A stretch of DNA of 64,000 nt from Acidovorax sp. SUPP3334 (GCF_030159055.1 NZ_BQXQ01000006.1:109888-173887), one strand, 5' to 3'. Shown: positions 50,933-62,362, counted from the stretch's first letter. Notes: a model not told the origin generated them from the sequence alone. A program made the numbers and translations.

Positions 50933-51841
50933 ATGCCTGCCAACCTGCCTGCGCCGCCGTCCGTGCGCCCTCTGTCGTTTCACGGCCAGCCTGCCATGCA
51001 GCTGGCCTTGCCCACCGGCGAAACCGCCACCGTGGCGCTGCAGGGGGCCCAGGTGCTCTCCTGGACCGGCCGAGGCGGCGCCGAGCGCATGTACTTCAGC
51101 CCGCGCGCCCGCCTGGACGGCCACTCGCCGATCCGCGGGGGCATTCCGGTGTGCTTTCCCCAGTTCAACCAGCGCGGCCCGTTGGCCAAGCACGGCTTCG
51201 TGCGCAATCTGCCCTGGCGCCTGGAGAGCCGCAGCGAGGGCGAGGGCCAGGGCGACGGCGAGAGCGGCGTGGATGCCGGTGTTGATGCCGGCGTGGCCCG
51301 CGCGGTGTTCGCGCTGGACGACACGGCAGAAACCCGGGCCTGGTGGCCACACGGCTTTGCCGCGCGCCTGACGGTGGAGCTGTCTGCCGAACACCTTCTG
51401 CTGGACCTGGCAGTGCGCAATACCGGCACCACGGCCTGGGATTTCACCGCCGCGCTGCACGGCTACTACCGCGTGAGCGACATCGCCGCCACCCGGGTGG
51501 AAGGGCTCGACGGCCGCCCGCGCTGGGACTCGGTGGCCGATGTGCATTCGGTGCAGCAAGGCCCCGTGGCGTTCGACGGCGAATACGACGCCATCTTCTC
51601 GGCCGCAGCCACGCCGCTGCGGCTGCACGCGGGCGACCACACCCTGTCGCTGGCGCAAAGCCCGTCGTGGATCAACACGGTCGTCTGGAATCCCGGCGCC
51701 GCGCTCTGCGCCACGCTGCCCGACATGCCGGCCGACGGTTACCGGCACATGGTCTGCGTGGAAGCGGCCTGCATCGACCAGCCCGTGCATCTGGAGCCGG
51801 GCGCTGGCTGGTCGGGCTGGCAGCGCCTGCGTGCCGACTGA
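50933..51841 (+). CDS. D-hexose-6-phosphate mutarotase (YeaD-like)
   Basis: 302 residues from the ATG at MPANLPAPPSV; earlier in-frame ATGs have no coding character before them. Aldose-1-epimerase fold: GAQVLSWTG, GGIPVCFPQFNQRGPLAKHGFVRN with the catalytic His, and WNPGAALCATLPDMPADGYRHMVCVEA with the catalytic Glu, given here in part. It interconverts anomers of glucose-6-phosphate-type sugars. TACAAT at 50921-50926 lies 6 bases before the ATG, so the mRNA could be leaderless. hisF follows after 36 bp on the same strand. Confidence 0.88.
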   Translation: MPANLPAPPSVRPLSFHGQPAMQLALPTGETATVALQGAQVLSWTGRGGAERMYFSPRARLDGHSPIRGGIPVCFPQFNQRGPLAKHGFVRNLPWRLESRSEGEGQGDGESGVDAGVDAGVARAVFALDDTAETRAWWPHGFAARLTVELSAEHLLLDLAVRNTGTTAWDFTAALHGYYRVSDIAATRVEGLDGRPRWDSVADVHSVQQGPVAFDGEYDAIFSAAATPLRLHAGDHTLSLAQSPSWINTVVWNPGAALCATLPDMPADGYRHMVCVEAACIDQPVHLEPGAGWSGWQRLRAD

Positions 51842-51877
51842 GCCGCACCTTCAATCGTTTCTTTCTTCGGACTCCCC

Positions 51878-52656
<779 letters not shown>

Positions 52657-52657
<1 letters not shown>

Positions 52658-53265
52658 TGGCCCGCATCAAAGCCAGCGCCCGGGTCCGCACGGGAGTCGC
52701 GGCGGTCTGCACCCTTCTTTTCGCCGCCGCCCTGACCGGCTGCGCGCAAGGCCCGCGCGCTGCGGCCAGCACGCCCGCCCCGTCGTATGCCTCGGGCTAT
52801 TTCGACCGCGCGCCGTGCGTGGACCGCATCGGCCGCTGCTTCGACGCCACCATCGGCGGCCAGCCGGTGGAGGTGATCGCCACGCGGGAAGAGTTCGAAC
52901 GCCTGCGCACGCAGCTGCGCGCGCTCAATGGCGGCGTGCGCGACGTGTACTGGATCGTGCGCCGTCCGCTGGGCCGCGCCGCGGCGCTCGATGTGAAGAC
53001 CTTTGCCAACGATTTCGGGCGTGCCTCTGTCGGCGATCCGCGCGAGGAAGCCGACGTGGCGGTGTACGCCCTCGACGGCCAGGACCTGGAAAGCGAAACC
53101 GAGCATGTCGCCAGCCCGGACGTGCGCATCGGCGGCCGCCCGGCCGTGGTGCAGCAGGAGACGCTCACGCAGGACACGCTGCCGCCCGGCCGCTACGCCT
53201 TCGCCATCAAATACCTGGGCCGCGCCAACTGGGACCGCAAGTGGGTCTTCCTGACGGTGCAGTGA
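52657..53265 (+). CDS. Hypothetical lipoprotein
   Basis: 202 residues. The ATG overlaps the hisF stop by one base (TGATG). Lipobox AALTGC. The mature part has no family I recognise: conserved-looking CVDRIGRCFDATIGGQPVEVI with two close Cys, then a mixed alpha/beta region ending IKYLGRANWDRKWVFLTV. Being inserted between hisF and hisI, normally adjacent, it is cotranscribed with histidine genes, but nothing links it to histidine. Confidence 0.75.
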
Positions 53266-53280
53266 CGACCTCCCTGAGGC

Positions 53281-53344
53281 TTAATGTGAAAATGGCCTCC
53301 AGCGCAATAAGCACTAGGGGATATTGCTATAAAAATAATAGCAA
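53281..53344 (-). repeat. Dispersed intergenic repeat, copy 6 (inverted)
   Basis: Plus strand reads ATGTGAAAATGGCCTCCAGC, GCAATAAGCACTAGGGGATA and TTGCTATAAAAATAATAGCA; inverted it matches the other copies (GCTATTATTTTTATAGCAAT and TTGCGCTGGAGGCCATTTT). TTGCTAT / ATAGCAA forms a hairpin at the end. It separates the lipoprotein gene from hisI, about 45 bases before the hisI start. Confidence 0.87.
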
Positions 53345-53388
53345 TATGATGCCATGCTGCAGTGCGGCAAATGACCGAGAATGACTCC

Positions 53389-53778
53389 ATGAACTGGCTC
53401 AACGAAGTGAAATGGGATGCGCAGGGCCTCGTGCCCGCCATCGCGCAGGAAGCGGCCACGGGCGACGTGCTCATGTTCGCGTGGATGGACCGAGAGGCCC
53501 TGGCGAAGACGGCCGAACTGGGCCGCGCCGTGTATTTCAGCCGGTCGCGCGGCAGGCTCTGGTTCAAGGGCGAAGAATCCGGCCATGTGCAGACCGTGCA
53601 CGAAATCCGCCTCGATTGCGACAACGATGTCGTGCTGCTCAAGGTGACGCAGCTCGGCCACGAGCCCGGCATCGCCTGCCATACCGGCCGGCACAGCTGC
53701 TTTTTCAGCGTGCTCAAGGACGGCGCCTGGCAGGCGGTCGATCCGGTCTTGAAAGACCCCGAGTCCATCTACAAATAA
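53389..53778 (+). CDS. hisI: Phosphoribosyl-AMP cyclohydrolase
   Basis: 129 residues from the ATG giving [16 protein letters not shown], as most homologues begin; an ATG 18 bases earlier and a GTG at 53362 are less likely. Metal ligands DCDND and the Cys residues of [13 protein letters not shown] are present. It opens the ring of phosphoribosyl-AMP. Separate from hisE, as usual in betaproteobacteria. Confidence 0.95.
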   Translation: MNWLNEVKWDAQGLVPAIAQEAATGDVLMFAWMDREALAKTAELGRAVYFSRSRGRLWFKGEESGHVQTVHEIRLDCDNDVVLLKVTQLGHEPGIACHTGRHSCFFSVLKDGAWQAVDPVLKDPESIYK

Positions 53779-53783
53779 CGGTA

Positions 53784-54206
53784 ATGCGCATGACCATTCC
53801 TCTTGCCGATCTGCAAGCCCCTGCGGCCCGCCCCTCCGAAGACGCGCTCGCGCGCCTCGCCGCCGTCATCGAAAGCCGCAAGCCCGCCCATGGCGGCGAT
53901 GCCGACAAGAGCTATGTGGCGCGGCTGCTGCACAAGGGCCCCGACGCCTTCCTGAAGAAGATCGGCGAAGAGGCCACCGAGGTGGTCATGGCCGCCAAGG
54001 ACGTGGACCACGGGGCCGACCCGTCCAAGCTCGTGTACGAAGTGGCCGATCTGTGGTTCCATTCCATGATCGCCCTGGCGCACTACGGCCTCACCCCGGC
54101 CGACGTGGTGGCCGAGCTGGAGCGCCGCGAAGGCACCAGCGGCATCGAGGAAAAATCCCTGCGCAAGGCCCTGGCCCGCGCCAACGACGAAGGAGCGACC
54201 CCGTGA
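53784..54206 (+). CDS. hisE: Phosphoribosyl-ATP pyrophosphatase
   Basis: 140 residues (138 if the second ATG is used). Helical MazG-like fold with metal-binding [16 protein letters not shown] and [13 protein letters not shown]. It hydrolyses phosphoribosyl-ATP, the second step of the pathway. It is 5 bp after hisI; its stop overlaps the GTG of the next gene. Confidence 0.95.
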   Translation: MRMTIPLADLQAPAARPSEDALARLAAVIESRKPAHGGDADKSYVARLLHKGPDAFLKKIGEEATEVVMAAKDVDHGADPSKLVYEVADLWFHSMIALAHYGLTPADVVAELERREGTSGIEEKSLRKALARANDEGATP

Positions 54207-54586
54207 GCGACATCATCGACGTGGAACCGAACGAGCGGGCCGAATCGCTCAAGACCGTGGGGTGGATCAGCTACATCCTGCACCTCATCGTCGCCGTGGG
54301 CGCGGTCATTCCCGGCGCCCAGCCGGGGGCGGTGCTGCTGCTCATCGCGCTGGTCATCGACCTGGTCAAGAAGAGTGACGCCGACGGCACCTGGCAGGCC
54401 AGCCATTTCTCCTACCGCATCCGCACCGTGCTCTGGGCCGGCGTGCTGTACGTGCTGACCGCGCCGCTGTGGCTGCTGTTCATCGCGCCGGGCTGGATCG
54501 CCTGGGGGCTGATCTCCATCTGGTTCCTGTACCGCATCGTGCGGGGCATGGTGGCGATGAACAAGGGCCAGGCGCTCGATGTCTGA
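54203..54586 (+). CDS. Small inner-membrane protein, DUF4870-like
   Basis: 127 residues from GTG with AAGGAG 7 bases upstream; overlaps hisE (GTGA) and the patatin gene. About three to four membrane segments ([73 protein letters not shown]). The layout, ending in a RIVRGM-type short loop, resembles DUF4870 proteins, which have no known function. It often follows hisE in related genomes. Confidence 0.8.
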   Translation: MSDIIDVEPNERAESLKTVGWISYILHLIVAVGAVIPGAQPGAVLLLIALVIDLVKKSDADGTWQASHFSYRIRTVLWAGVLYVLTAPLWLLFIAPGWIAWGLISIWFLYRIVRGMVAMNKGQALDV

Positions 54587-55613
54587 CGGCCCCACCGTCG
54601 CGGCGCCGCTGCGGCTGAACCTCGCCCTGCAAGGCGGCGGCTCCCATGGGGCGCTGACCTGGGGCGTGCTCGATGCGCTGCTGGAAGACGGCCGCTTCGT
54701 GTTCGATGGCATCAGCGGCACCAGCGCAGGGGCCATGAATGCCGTGGCGCTCGCCCACGGCTTCGCCCAGGCCGCCAAGGCCGATCGGCACGGAAGCGCC
54801 GAAGCGGTGCGGCGGGCCGGCTGCGAACTGGCGCGCGACACGCTCAGGCGGCTGTGGGAAGGTGTCGGCACCATGGGCAGCCTGCTGTGGGGCGTGCCGC
54901 TGGCCTCCAGCCCCTTCCTCGGGATGATGTCGCAGTGGCTGTCGCCCTACCAGACGAACCCGCTGGACATCAACCCGCTGCGCCGGCTGCTGGAGCGCGA
55001 GGTGGATTTCGACGTGCTCAGCGCATCGCGGCACCCTCGCGTTTTCGTGTGCGCCACCAACGTGCGCACCGGGCGTGGCGAAATCTTCTCGGGCAAGGCC
55101 CTGAGCGCTGACGCCGTCATGGCCTCCGCCTGCCTGCCCCTCATGTTCAAGGCGGTGCAGATCGGCAGCGAGCACTACTGGGACGGCGGCTACTCCGGCA
55201 ACCCCGCGCTGCACCCGCTGATCTACAGCACCGAGTGCAGCGACATCCTCCTGGTGCAGATCAACCCCATCGAGCATGCCGAAGTGCCCGACACGGCCTC
55301 CGAAATCATGGAGCGCATGAACGAGGTCACCTTCAATGCCAGCCTGCTGGCCGAGATGCGCGCCATCGAGTTCGTGCGCCGCCTGCTGGCCGAGGGCAAG
55401 CTGGATGCGCAGCGCTATAAAAGCGTGCGCATGCACCGCATCGATGGCGGCGCCGTGCTGGCGCCGTTCGGCGCGGCCAGCAAGACCCGCGCCGACCTGT
55501 CGTTCATCCGCCAGCTCTTCGAGCTGGGCCGCATCGCCGGCCAAGGATGGATCAAGGCGCACCACGCCGACGTGGGCGTGCGTCCCACGGTGAACATCGC
55601 CGACAATGCCTGA
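54579..55613 (+). CDS. Patatin-like phospholipase
   Basis: 344 residues. Patatin signatures: oxyanion loop LQGGGSHG, nucleophile serine in GTSAG and the catalytic Asp in DGGYSGN. No signal peptide, so cytoplasmic or membrane-associated. Members of this family hydrolyse acyl chains of phospholipids. It overlaps the upstream membrane protein gene by 8 bases, so the two may work together. Confidence 0.9.
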   Translation: MSDGPTVAAPLRLNLALQGGGSHGALTWGVLDALLEDGRFVFDGISGTSAGAMNAVALAHGFAQAAKADRHGSAEAVRRAGCELARDTLRRLWEGVGTMGSLLWGVPLASSPFLGMMSQWLSPYQTNPLDINPLRRLLEREVDFDVLSASRHPRVFVCATNVRTGRGEIFSGKALSADAVMASACLPLMFKAVQIGSEHYWDGGYSGNPALHPLIYSTECSDILLVQINPIEHAEVPDTASEIMERMNEVTFNASLLAEMRAIEFVRRLLAEGKLDAQRYKSVRMHRIDGGAVLAPFGAASKTRADLSFIRQLFELGRIAGQGWIKAHHADVGVRPTVNIADNA

Positions 55614-55656
55614 CCCGGCAGCGCCATGGCGGCGCGCCTTTTCTTCCGACCCCACC

Positions 55657-56016
55657 ATGCAGCACGATCCGAACTGTCTTTTCTGCAAGATCATCGCGGG
55701 CCAGATACCTTCGAAGAAGGTGTACGAGGACGAAGAGATCTTCGCCTTCCACGACATCCACCCCCATGCGCCCGTGCACTTCCTGATGGTGCCCAAGCTC
55801 CATGTGCATTCCATGGCCGGCGTGAGCGACGCCCATGCGGGCGTGCTGGGCCGCATGATGGTGCTGGCACCCCGGCTGGCCATGGAGCAGGGCTGCAATC
55901 CGTATCCGGACGGCGGCTTTCGCATCGTGGTGAACACGGGCACCGAGGGCGGGCAGGAAGTGCATCACCTGCACATCCACGTCCTGGGCGGGCCGCGCCC
56001 CTGGCTCAAGGGCTGA
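55657..56016 (+). CDS. hinT: HIT-family purine nucleoside phosphoramidase
   Basis: 119 residues from MQHDPNC; the frame starts 17 codons earlier without support. N-terminal CLFCKIIAGQIPSKKVYEDE and the histidine triad HHLHIHVLGG are complete. HinT cleaves AMP-phosphoramidates. Its place before the tat genes is common in this group. Confidence 0.93.
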   Translation: MQHDPNCLFCKIIAGQIPSKKVYEDEEIFAFHDIHPHAPVHFLMVPKLHVHSMAGVSDAHAGVLGRMMVLAPRLAMEQGCNPYPDGGFRIVVNTGTEGGQEVHHLHIHVLGGPRPWLKG

Positions 56017-56136
56017 AGGTGCTGGCGGGCCCGCCGGCCGGGCCGGATGCGCCACACCCTCCGCGCGCCGCAGGGGTATGAACTTCCCCGTCATGCCGCG
56101 GGTCTAGAATGGTCTGTATTCGTTAGGAGATATGTC

Positions 56137-56385
56137 ATGGGTTCGTTTTCCATCTGGCACTGGCTGATCGTGCTGCTCATCGTGGTGATGGTGTTCGGCA
56201 CGAAGAAGCTCAAGAACATGGGCTCCGATCTGGGCGGCGCCGTCAAGGGCTTCAAGGACGGCATGAAGGACGGTTCCGCCACCGACGCGCCACCGGGCAC
56301 GCCGCCTACGGGGCAGGTCATCAACAACACCGCCGCGGACCCCAAGGGCACCACGATCGACGTCGAAGCCAAGCACAAGGGCTGA
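56137..56385 (+). CDS. tatA: Sec-independent translocase subunit TatA
   Basis: 82 residues from the ATG with AGGAGA 6 bases upstream. One N-terminal helix ([15 protein letters not shown]) followed by the TatA hinge and amphipathic helix ([22 protein letters not shown]). TatA multimers form the passage for folded proteins. TAGAAT at 56105-56110 is a plausible -10 box. First of tatABC; one likely Tat substrate lies at the right end of the window. Confidence 0.96.
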   Translation: MGSFSIWHWLIVLLIVVMVFGTKKLKNMGSDLGGAVKGFKDGMKDGSATDAPPGTPPTGQVINNTAADPKGTTIDVEAKHKG

Positions 56386-56425
56386 GACGGCGGCATGAAA
56401 AAGCCCACGGGCCGGTACTGCTTCC

Positions 56426-56911
56426 ATGATTGATATTGGTCTGTCCAAAATGGCGCTCATCGGCGCCGTTGCGCTCATCGTCATCGGCCCCGAAAAGCTG
56501 CCGCGCGTGGCGCGCACCGTCGGGACGCTGCTGGGCAAGGCGCAGCGCTATGTCGCCGACGTCAAATCCGAGGTCAACCGTTCCATGGAACTGGATGAGC
56601 TGCGCAAGATGAAGGAAACGATGGAAGGCGCCGCCCGCGACGTGCATCAGACCATCCACACCAGCGCCAGCGACTTCGAAAAAGACTGGAACAACGACCT
56701 CGCCGGCACCTCCGGCAGCACCGATGCCGGCCTGCCGTACGACGCAGCGGGCGAGTCCACCGTGGTGCCCGCGTACAAGCACCCTGGCAAGAACTGGCGC
56801 CTCAAGCGCGGCGCGACCCCGCAGTGGTACAAAGCCCGCAGCGGCGTGCGCACCAAGGCGCTGTCGGGCGCGGCCCGCGTGGCCCGGTTCCGGCCCCAGA
56901 AATTCCATTGA
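56426..56911 (+). CDS. tatB: Sec-independent translocase subunit TatB
   Basis: 161 residues. N-terminal helix [31 protein letters not shown], given here only by its ends, with the characteristic Glu in GPEKLP, then an amphipathic helix and a charged tail. TatB with TatC recognises twin-arginine signal peptides. 40 bp after tatA. Confidence 0.95.
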   Translation: MIDIGLSKMALIGAVALIVIGPEKLPRVARTVGTLLGKAQRYVADVKSEVNRSMELDELRKMKETMEGAARDVHQTIHTSASDFEKDWNNDLAGTSGSTDAGLPYDAAGESTVVPAYKHPGKNWRLKRGATPQWYKARSGVRTKALSGAARVARFRPQKFH

Positions 56912-56968
56912 TGGCTGCGCACCCCGCGCAGCCACCCGCGCGGGTGCAATGCCCGCCCCACCTGCACC

Positions 56969-57760
56969 ATGTCCGAAATCCCCACTAAAGAAGACGAGCT
57001 GGCCGGCACCGAGCAGCCTTTCGTGCAGCACCTCATGGAGCTGCGCGACCGTCTGGTCAAGGCGCTGATCGCCATCGGCATCGCCGCGGGCATCCTGTTC
57101 CTGTACCCCGGCCCGGGCGCGCTGTACGACCTGCTGGCCGCGCCGCTGGTGGCCCATCTGCCCAAGGGCGCCACGCTGATCGCCACTTCGGTGATCTCCC
57201 CGTTCATGGTGCCGCTCAAGATTTTGCTGATGTCGGCCTTCCTGGTCGCGCTGCCGGTGGTGCTGTGGCAGGTTTGGGCCTTCGTGGCCCCGGGCCTTTA
57301 TTCGCACGAAAAGAAACTGGTGCTGCCGCTGGTGGTGTCCAGCACGCTGCTCTTTCTGGTGGGCGTGGCGTTCTGCTACTTCTTCGTGTTCGGCCAGGTG
57401 TTCGCCTTCATCCAGAGCTTTGCGCCCAAGAGCATCACGGCCGCGCCTGACATCGAGGCCTACCTGAGCTTCGTGCTCACCATGTTCCTCGCATTCGGCC
57501 TGTCGTTCGAGGTGCCGATCGTGGTGATCGTGCTGGCGCGCATGGGCATCGTGAGCGTTGAAAAGCTCAAGGGCTTTCGCGGCTATTTCATCGTGCTGGC
57601 CTTCATCATCGCCGCCGTGGTCACGCCCCCCGACGTGGTGTCCCAGCTGGCCCTGGCCGTGCCGATGTGCCTGCTGTACGAGCTGGGCATCTGGGCTGCG
57701 CAACTCTTCATCCGGCACACCAAGGCGCCCGAAGACGAGCAGGCGCAAGAGCCCACCTGA
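56969..57760 (+). CDS. tatC: Sec-independent translocase subunit TatC
   Basis: 263 residues with six membrane helices. Conserved features: QHLMELRDRLVKALIAIG, FVAPGLYSHEKKLVLPLV, AYLSFVLTMFLAFGLSFEVPIV, RGYFIVLAFIIAAVVTPPDVVSQ. TatC binds the twin-arginine motif. Its tail is acidic (KAPEDEQAQEPT). 57 bp after tatB. Confidence 0.96.
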   Translation: MSEIPTKEDELAGTEQPFVQHLMELRDRLVKALIAIGIAAGILFLYPGPGALYDLLAAPLVAHLPKGATLIATSVISPFMVPLKILLMSAFLVALPVVLWQVWAFVAPGLYSHEKKLVLPLVVSSTLLFLVGVAFCYFFVFGQVFAFIQSFAPKSITAAPDIEAYLSFVLTMFLAFGLSFEVPIVVIVLARMGIVSVEKLKGFRGYFIVLAFIIAAVVTPPDVVSQLALAVPMCLLYELGIWAAQLFIRHTKAPEDEQAQEPT

Positions 57761-58117
57761 TCCGACCGGATCGGACCGAATTCCATTGAATTGAATTGAA
57801 TCGGGGGCCCGGTACACCGGTGCGGTGTGCCTGGCTCCATGCCCCGCGAGGCCGGCTCTGTCGTCGGGATTTGCGGTGGTGATCGACTCTTCATTGCGGC
57901 GCCGATGCCTGCGGTGCGCCCCATGGCCCGTTCTCTGGCCTGATGCACCACACCGGGCGCTCACCTTGCCGGCCAAGCCCTCAAACACGGCGCCTATGCG
58001 GCGGGCCCTCTGCGAGCCCTTTGCGGGCCACCCCGCACGGCCCCGTGCATCGCCTGCCCGTTTCAACCGACCGAAACCGTGTCCCGCGGCGGCAAAACAC
58101 CCCGGACAGAGCGCCTC
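57761..58117. other. Intergenic region between convergent tatC and degS-like gene
   Basis: 357 bp with no supported gene. Just after tatC lies a palindrome GATCCG-AC-CGGATC (57759-57772), too short of a T run to be a clear terminator, and a threefold ATTGA tandem repeat (57785-57799). The rest is featureless GC-rich sequence. Confidence 0.5.
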
Positions 58118-59284
<1,167 letters not shown>

Positions 59285-59581
59285 GGTGGGCAGGGAAGAA
59301 AACCGGGGAAGGGGGATTGTCGCCAGTTTGGGCCGGACGCTGGGCGAACAAGCCCTTGTGGGCGTCAGCCCGGGGTCAGCCCCCGCATCTGCCGCTCAGG
59401 GCAAACCCCTAAAATCGCCCCGTCTGCCACCGCGCCCCCTTGCCCGTTCTCTTTCGCGGCCTGGCCCACCGGCCATGCCGCCCGGCGACATGTCCCATCC
59501 GGAAACGCCTGTTGAACGTCGGCCGCGAACCGCCACCGCGGTGCCGCGCAGTCCTGCCATCGATTTCCCCGGAACCTGCCC
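59285..59581 (+). other. Divergent region between degS-like gene and MFS transporter
   Basis: 297 bp. TAAAAT at 59410-59415 is a possible -10 box for the transporter, leaving a leader of about 160 bases; a -35 box is not obvious. On the other side the degS-like gene starts within 20 bases of an A/G-rich stretch. No other feature seen. Confidence 0.35.
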
Positions 59582-60904
59582 ATGACCTCCTCTCCATCCG
59601 CCGCCGGCCCCACGGGCGCCGCGCCCCGCCGCCCGCTCACCCGCCACGATTACCAGACCCTGGGCCTGTCCGCCCTCGGCGGCACGCTCGAGTTCTACGA
59701 CTTCGTCATCTACGTCTTCTTCGCCGCCGTGCTGGGCGGGCTGTTCTTCCCGGCCGACATGCCCGACTGGCTGCGCCAGCTGCAGACCTTCGGCATCTTC
59801 GCCGCCGGCTACCTGGCACGTCCGGTGGGCGGCATCATCATTGCCCACTTCGGCGACAAGCTGGGCCGCAAGCGCATGTTCACGCTGTCCATCTTCCTGA
59901 TGGCCGTGCCCACGCTGGTCATCGGCCTGCTGCCCACCTACGCCACCATCGGCGTGGCGGCGCCGCTGCTGCTGCTGGCCATGCGCGTGCTGCAGGGCGC
60001 TGCCATCGGCGGCGAGATGCCCGGCGCCTGGGTGTTCGTGGCCGAGCACGTGCCCGCCAACCGCTATGGCCTGGGCGTGGGCACGCTCACCGCCGGCATC
60101 ACGGGCGGCATCCTGCTCGGCTCGCTGGTGGCGATCGGCATCAACCGCAGCTACGCACCCGCCGAGGTGCAGGAATTCGCCTGGCGCATTCCGTTCATCC
60201 TGGGCGGCGTGTTCGGCCTGGTGTCGGTGTACCTGCGGCGCTTTCTGCACGAAACGCCCGTTTTCCAGGAACTGGCGGCCCGCCGCGCCGTGGCGCGCGA
60301 GCTGCCCGTGAAGACCGTGCTGCGCGACCACCGCGGCGCCATGCTGCTCGTGGCCCTGATGACCTGGGTGCTGTCCACCGCCATCGTGGTCGTGGTGCTC
60401 ATCACGCCCACCTACCTGCAAAAGGCGTTCCACATTCCCGCCACGCTGGCACTGGAGGCCAACGCGGTGGCCACGCTCACGCTCACCATCGGCTGCGTGC
60501 TCGTCGGCTGGGCCACGGACCGCTTCGGCACCCGCCCGGTCATGCTGGTGGGCTGGGGCGGGCTGGTGGCCACCACCTACCTCTTCTATACCAACCTGCC
60601 GGGCACGCCTGCATCGCTGGTCTTCAACTACGGCGTGATCGGCCTGTTCGTGGGCTCGATTGCCTTGCTGCCCATCGTGGGCGTGCGCGCGTTTCCACCC
60701 GAGGTGCGCTTCACCGGCCTGTCCTTCTCGTACAACATGGCCTATGCGGTGTTCGGCGGCATCACGCCGATCCTCATCACGCTGTGGCAGCAGCACGACG
60801 TGCTGGCCAACGCCCACTGCGTGGCGGCGATGGGCGTGCTCGGGTTCGCACTGGGTTTCGTGCCGCTGGCTTCGCGCGGCTGGCAGCCTGCGCCAGCGCT
60901 GTAG
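59582..60904 (+). CDS. MFS transporter, metabolite:H+ symporter family
   Basis: 440 residues with 12 predicted helices. Signatures of the MHS (ProP/citrate-like) subfamily: GGTLEFYDFVIYVFFAAVLG in helix 1, ARPVGGIIIAHFGDKLGRKRMF in loop 2-3, and RVLQGAAIGGEMPGAWVFVAEHVP. The equivalent loop 8-9 motif is GWATDRFGTRPVM. Members carry proline/betaine, citrate, shikimate or similar acids with protons; the substrate cannot be read here. A ribosome site is weak (GGAAC). Confidence 0.9.
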   Translation: MTSSPSAAGPTGAAPRRPLTRHDYQTLGLSALGGTLEFYDFVIYVFFAAVLGGLFFPADMPDWLRQLQTFGIFAAGYLARPVGGIIIAHFGDKLGRKRMFTLSIFLMAVPTLVIGLLPTYATIGVAAPLLLLAMRVLQGAAIGGEMPGAWVFVAEHVPANRYGLGVGTLTAGITGGILLGSLVAIGINRSYAPAEVQEFAWRIPFILGGVFGLVSVYLRRFLHETPVFQELAARRAVARELPVKTVLRDHRGAMLLVALMTWVLSTAIVVVVLITPTYLQKAFHIPATLALEANAVATLTLTIGCVLVGWATDRFGTRPVMLVGWGGLVATTYLFYTNLPGTPASLVFNYGVIGLFVGSIALLPIVGVRAFPPEVRFTGLSFSYNMAYAVFGGITPILITLWQQHDVLANAHCVAAMGVLGFALGFVPLASRGWQPAPAL

Positions 60905-61104
60905 TAAGAGAAGAATGACGCTGGGCCGTTTTGAACGGTGCCAGCAGCTGTCGATGCGGACTGCGGGAGAGGGGGGGGGCTTCGAATTGAATCGATTCTC
61001 TCTTGAATCCGCTTTGAAAAATCGCAAGCCGTTGATCCGCCTTGCGTTTCTTTGGGTTGATAGGCGCAGGATTTGCAAGGTATGGTGTTGCCATACCTGC
61101 TTCG
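60905..61104. other. Degraded spacer after MFS gene
   Basis: 200 bp of lower-GC sequence with a nine-G run (60969-60977) and no gene. It leads directly into the transposase remnant, so it probably marks the left edge of an old insertion. Confidence 0.4.
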
Positions 61105-61330
61105 CAGATCGGGCGCTACGCGCACGCCAAACAGTTCAAGCGCATGAAGAAGGCGGTGCGCACGCTGTGCATCCGTGTTGGCCGTGTGCACCGAGAGGTG
61201 CAGCGCCACTGCATGTGCTGACCGATGCGACCAGTGCCAAGGTCCAGGATTTGTTGCAACGCACCGCTTGCATCCTCACCCAGTGCATCAAAGACAAGAG
61301 CAAACCGGCGGTGCTGCACAAGCTCTCCGT
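61105..61330 (+). pseudogene. IS5-family-type transposase remnant, frameshifted
   Basis: Two frames together give a recognisable stretch. The first reads QIGRYAHAKQFKRMKKAVRT and LCIRVGRVHREVQRH up to a TGA at 61219-61221. The second, shifted by one base, reads TSAKVQDLLQRTACILTQCI and KDKSKPAVLHKLSVKIS. In intact IS5-group transposases this region reads RYAHAKQFKRM...GRV, then LLQRTARIL and KDKNKLYALHAPEVE. The catalytic parts on both sides are missing, so it is dead. Family identification is from memory of such proteins. Confidence 0.7.
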
Positions 61331-61474
61331 GAAGATATCTGCGCCGCGCATGGAAATTCAGGAGTCAGGCTGGATTTTGCTTCGCAGGAAGCGCGTCAGG
61401 CGGGGGTATTTCAGCAGCCTGTTAGGGAACCCTCATCACGCCCCTTCAAGTAGGTCGAAACGCCGGTGCGTTTT

Positions 61475-62362
61475 TCAGGACGCCAAAGCCGTCCTGGGTG
61501 GATGATCTATAACGCCCTCACTTGGATCGATTGAGTCATCAAGGAAGCGCAGCGCTTGGGCCACAAACTCGTTGTGATATTGAAAGATCCCGCCGTGCCC
61601 CGCATCTGCGTAGATGACCAGTTGCGCGCCCGGAATGCGACGCGCCATGTCGTGGCTGTTGGCGGTGGGGACCATGATGTCGTTGTCACCATTGGCGATG
61701 AGCACAGGGATGTGGATGCGCGCCAGGTCCTGCGGCGCTTGCTGGCCCCAGGCCTTGATCGCCTTAAGCTGCCGCAGGAACGCACCGGGTTTGGGGCTCT
61801 TGTCCCGGTTCATCTTGCGCTCCTTCAGCCGCTCAAGAAAGGCCTTTGCGGCTTGGCGTCCAGTGGTCGTTGCAGTAAAGAACAGGTAGGTTTTGGGATC
61901 GCGCAGCGTCAGCAATCCCTTGAGTATCAGCGGCCAGGAAACAGCACCGACTTGGTCGATGCCCCTTCCGCCTGCAGGACCAGTCCCGGTCAGGATGAGT
62001 CTGCGTATCAGATCGGGAGCTTTGATCGCCACATCCTGCGCCACGAATCCGCCGAGAGAAAAACCGAACAAATCGAGCTTCTTCAATCCCAGCGCCTGGA
62101 CCAGCGCGATCACATCCTGTGCCATCGCATCGATGCTCACAGGTGCTGTTCCGCCTGAAGCGCCGATCCCGCGGTAATCGATGGCGATGACACGATGCTT
62201 GCGGGCCAATCCATCGACGATCCGTGGGTCGAAGTTATCGAGCACCGCGCCCCAGTGATTCAGCATGACCAGCGGCACACCGCCATGCGGCCCGAGGTCA
62301 CGGTAAGCAAAAGCAGTCCCCCCGACATCGATTGATCGGGTGGGGGTGTCGCTGTAAGGCAT
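61475..62362 (-). CDS. Alpha/beta hydrolase
   Basis: 295 residues from the ATG giving MPYSDTPTR, with GGAA 7 bases upstream; the frame is open further but lacks coding character. Alpha/beta hydrolase fold: DYRGIGASGG, nucleophile elbow GFSLGG, acid in GDNDIMVP and catalytic His in YADAGHGG. No signal peptide. Resembles pimeloyl-ACP esterase-like and non-haem haloperoxidase-like hydrolases; substrate unknown. The last residues (PPRTALAS) may derive from neighbouring insertion sequence DNA. Confidence 0.88.
   Translation of the reverse strand: MPYSDTPTRSIDVGGTAFAYRDLGPHGGVPLVMLNHWGAVLDNFDPRIVDGLARKHRVIAIDYRGIGASGGTAPVSIDAMAQDVIALVQALGLKKLDLFGFSLGGFVAQDVAIKAPDLIRRLILTGTGPAGGRGIDQVGAVSWPLILKGLLTLRDPKTYLFFTATTTGRQAAKAFLERLKERKMNRDKSPKPGAFLRQLKAIKAWGQQAPQDLARIHIPVLIANGDNDIMVPTANSHDMARRIPGAQLVIYADAGHGGIFQYHNEFVAQALRFLDDSIDPSEGVIDHPPRTALAS

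Noticed and set aside
57759..57772. Terminator of tatC
   Set aside because: The GATCCG/CGGATC palindrome has a two-base loop and no T run, so it is listed only as a palindrome.
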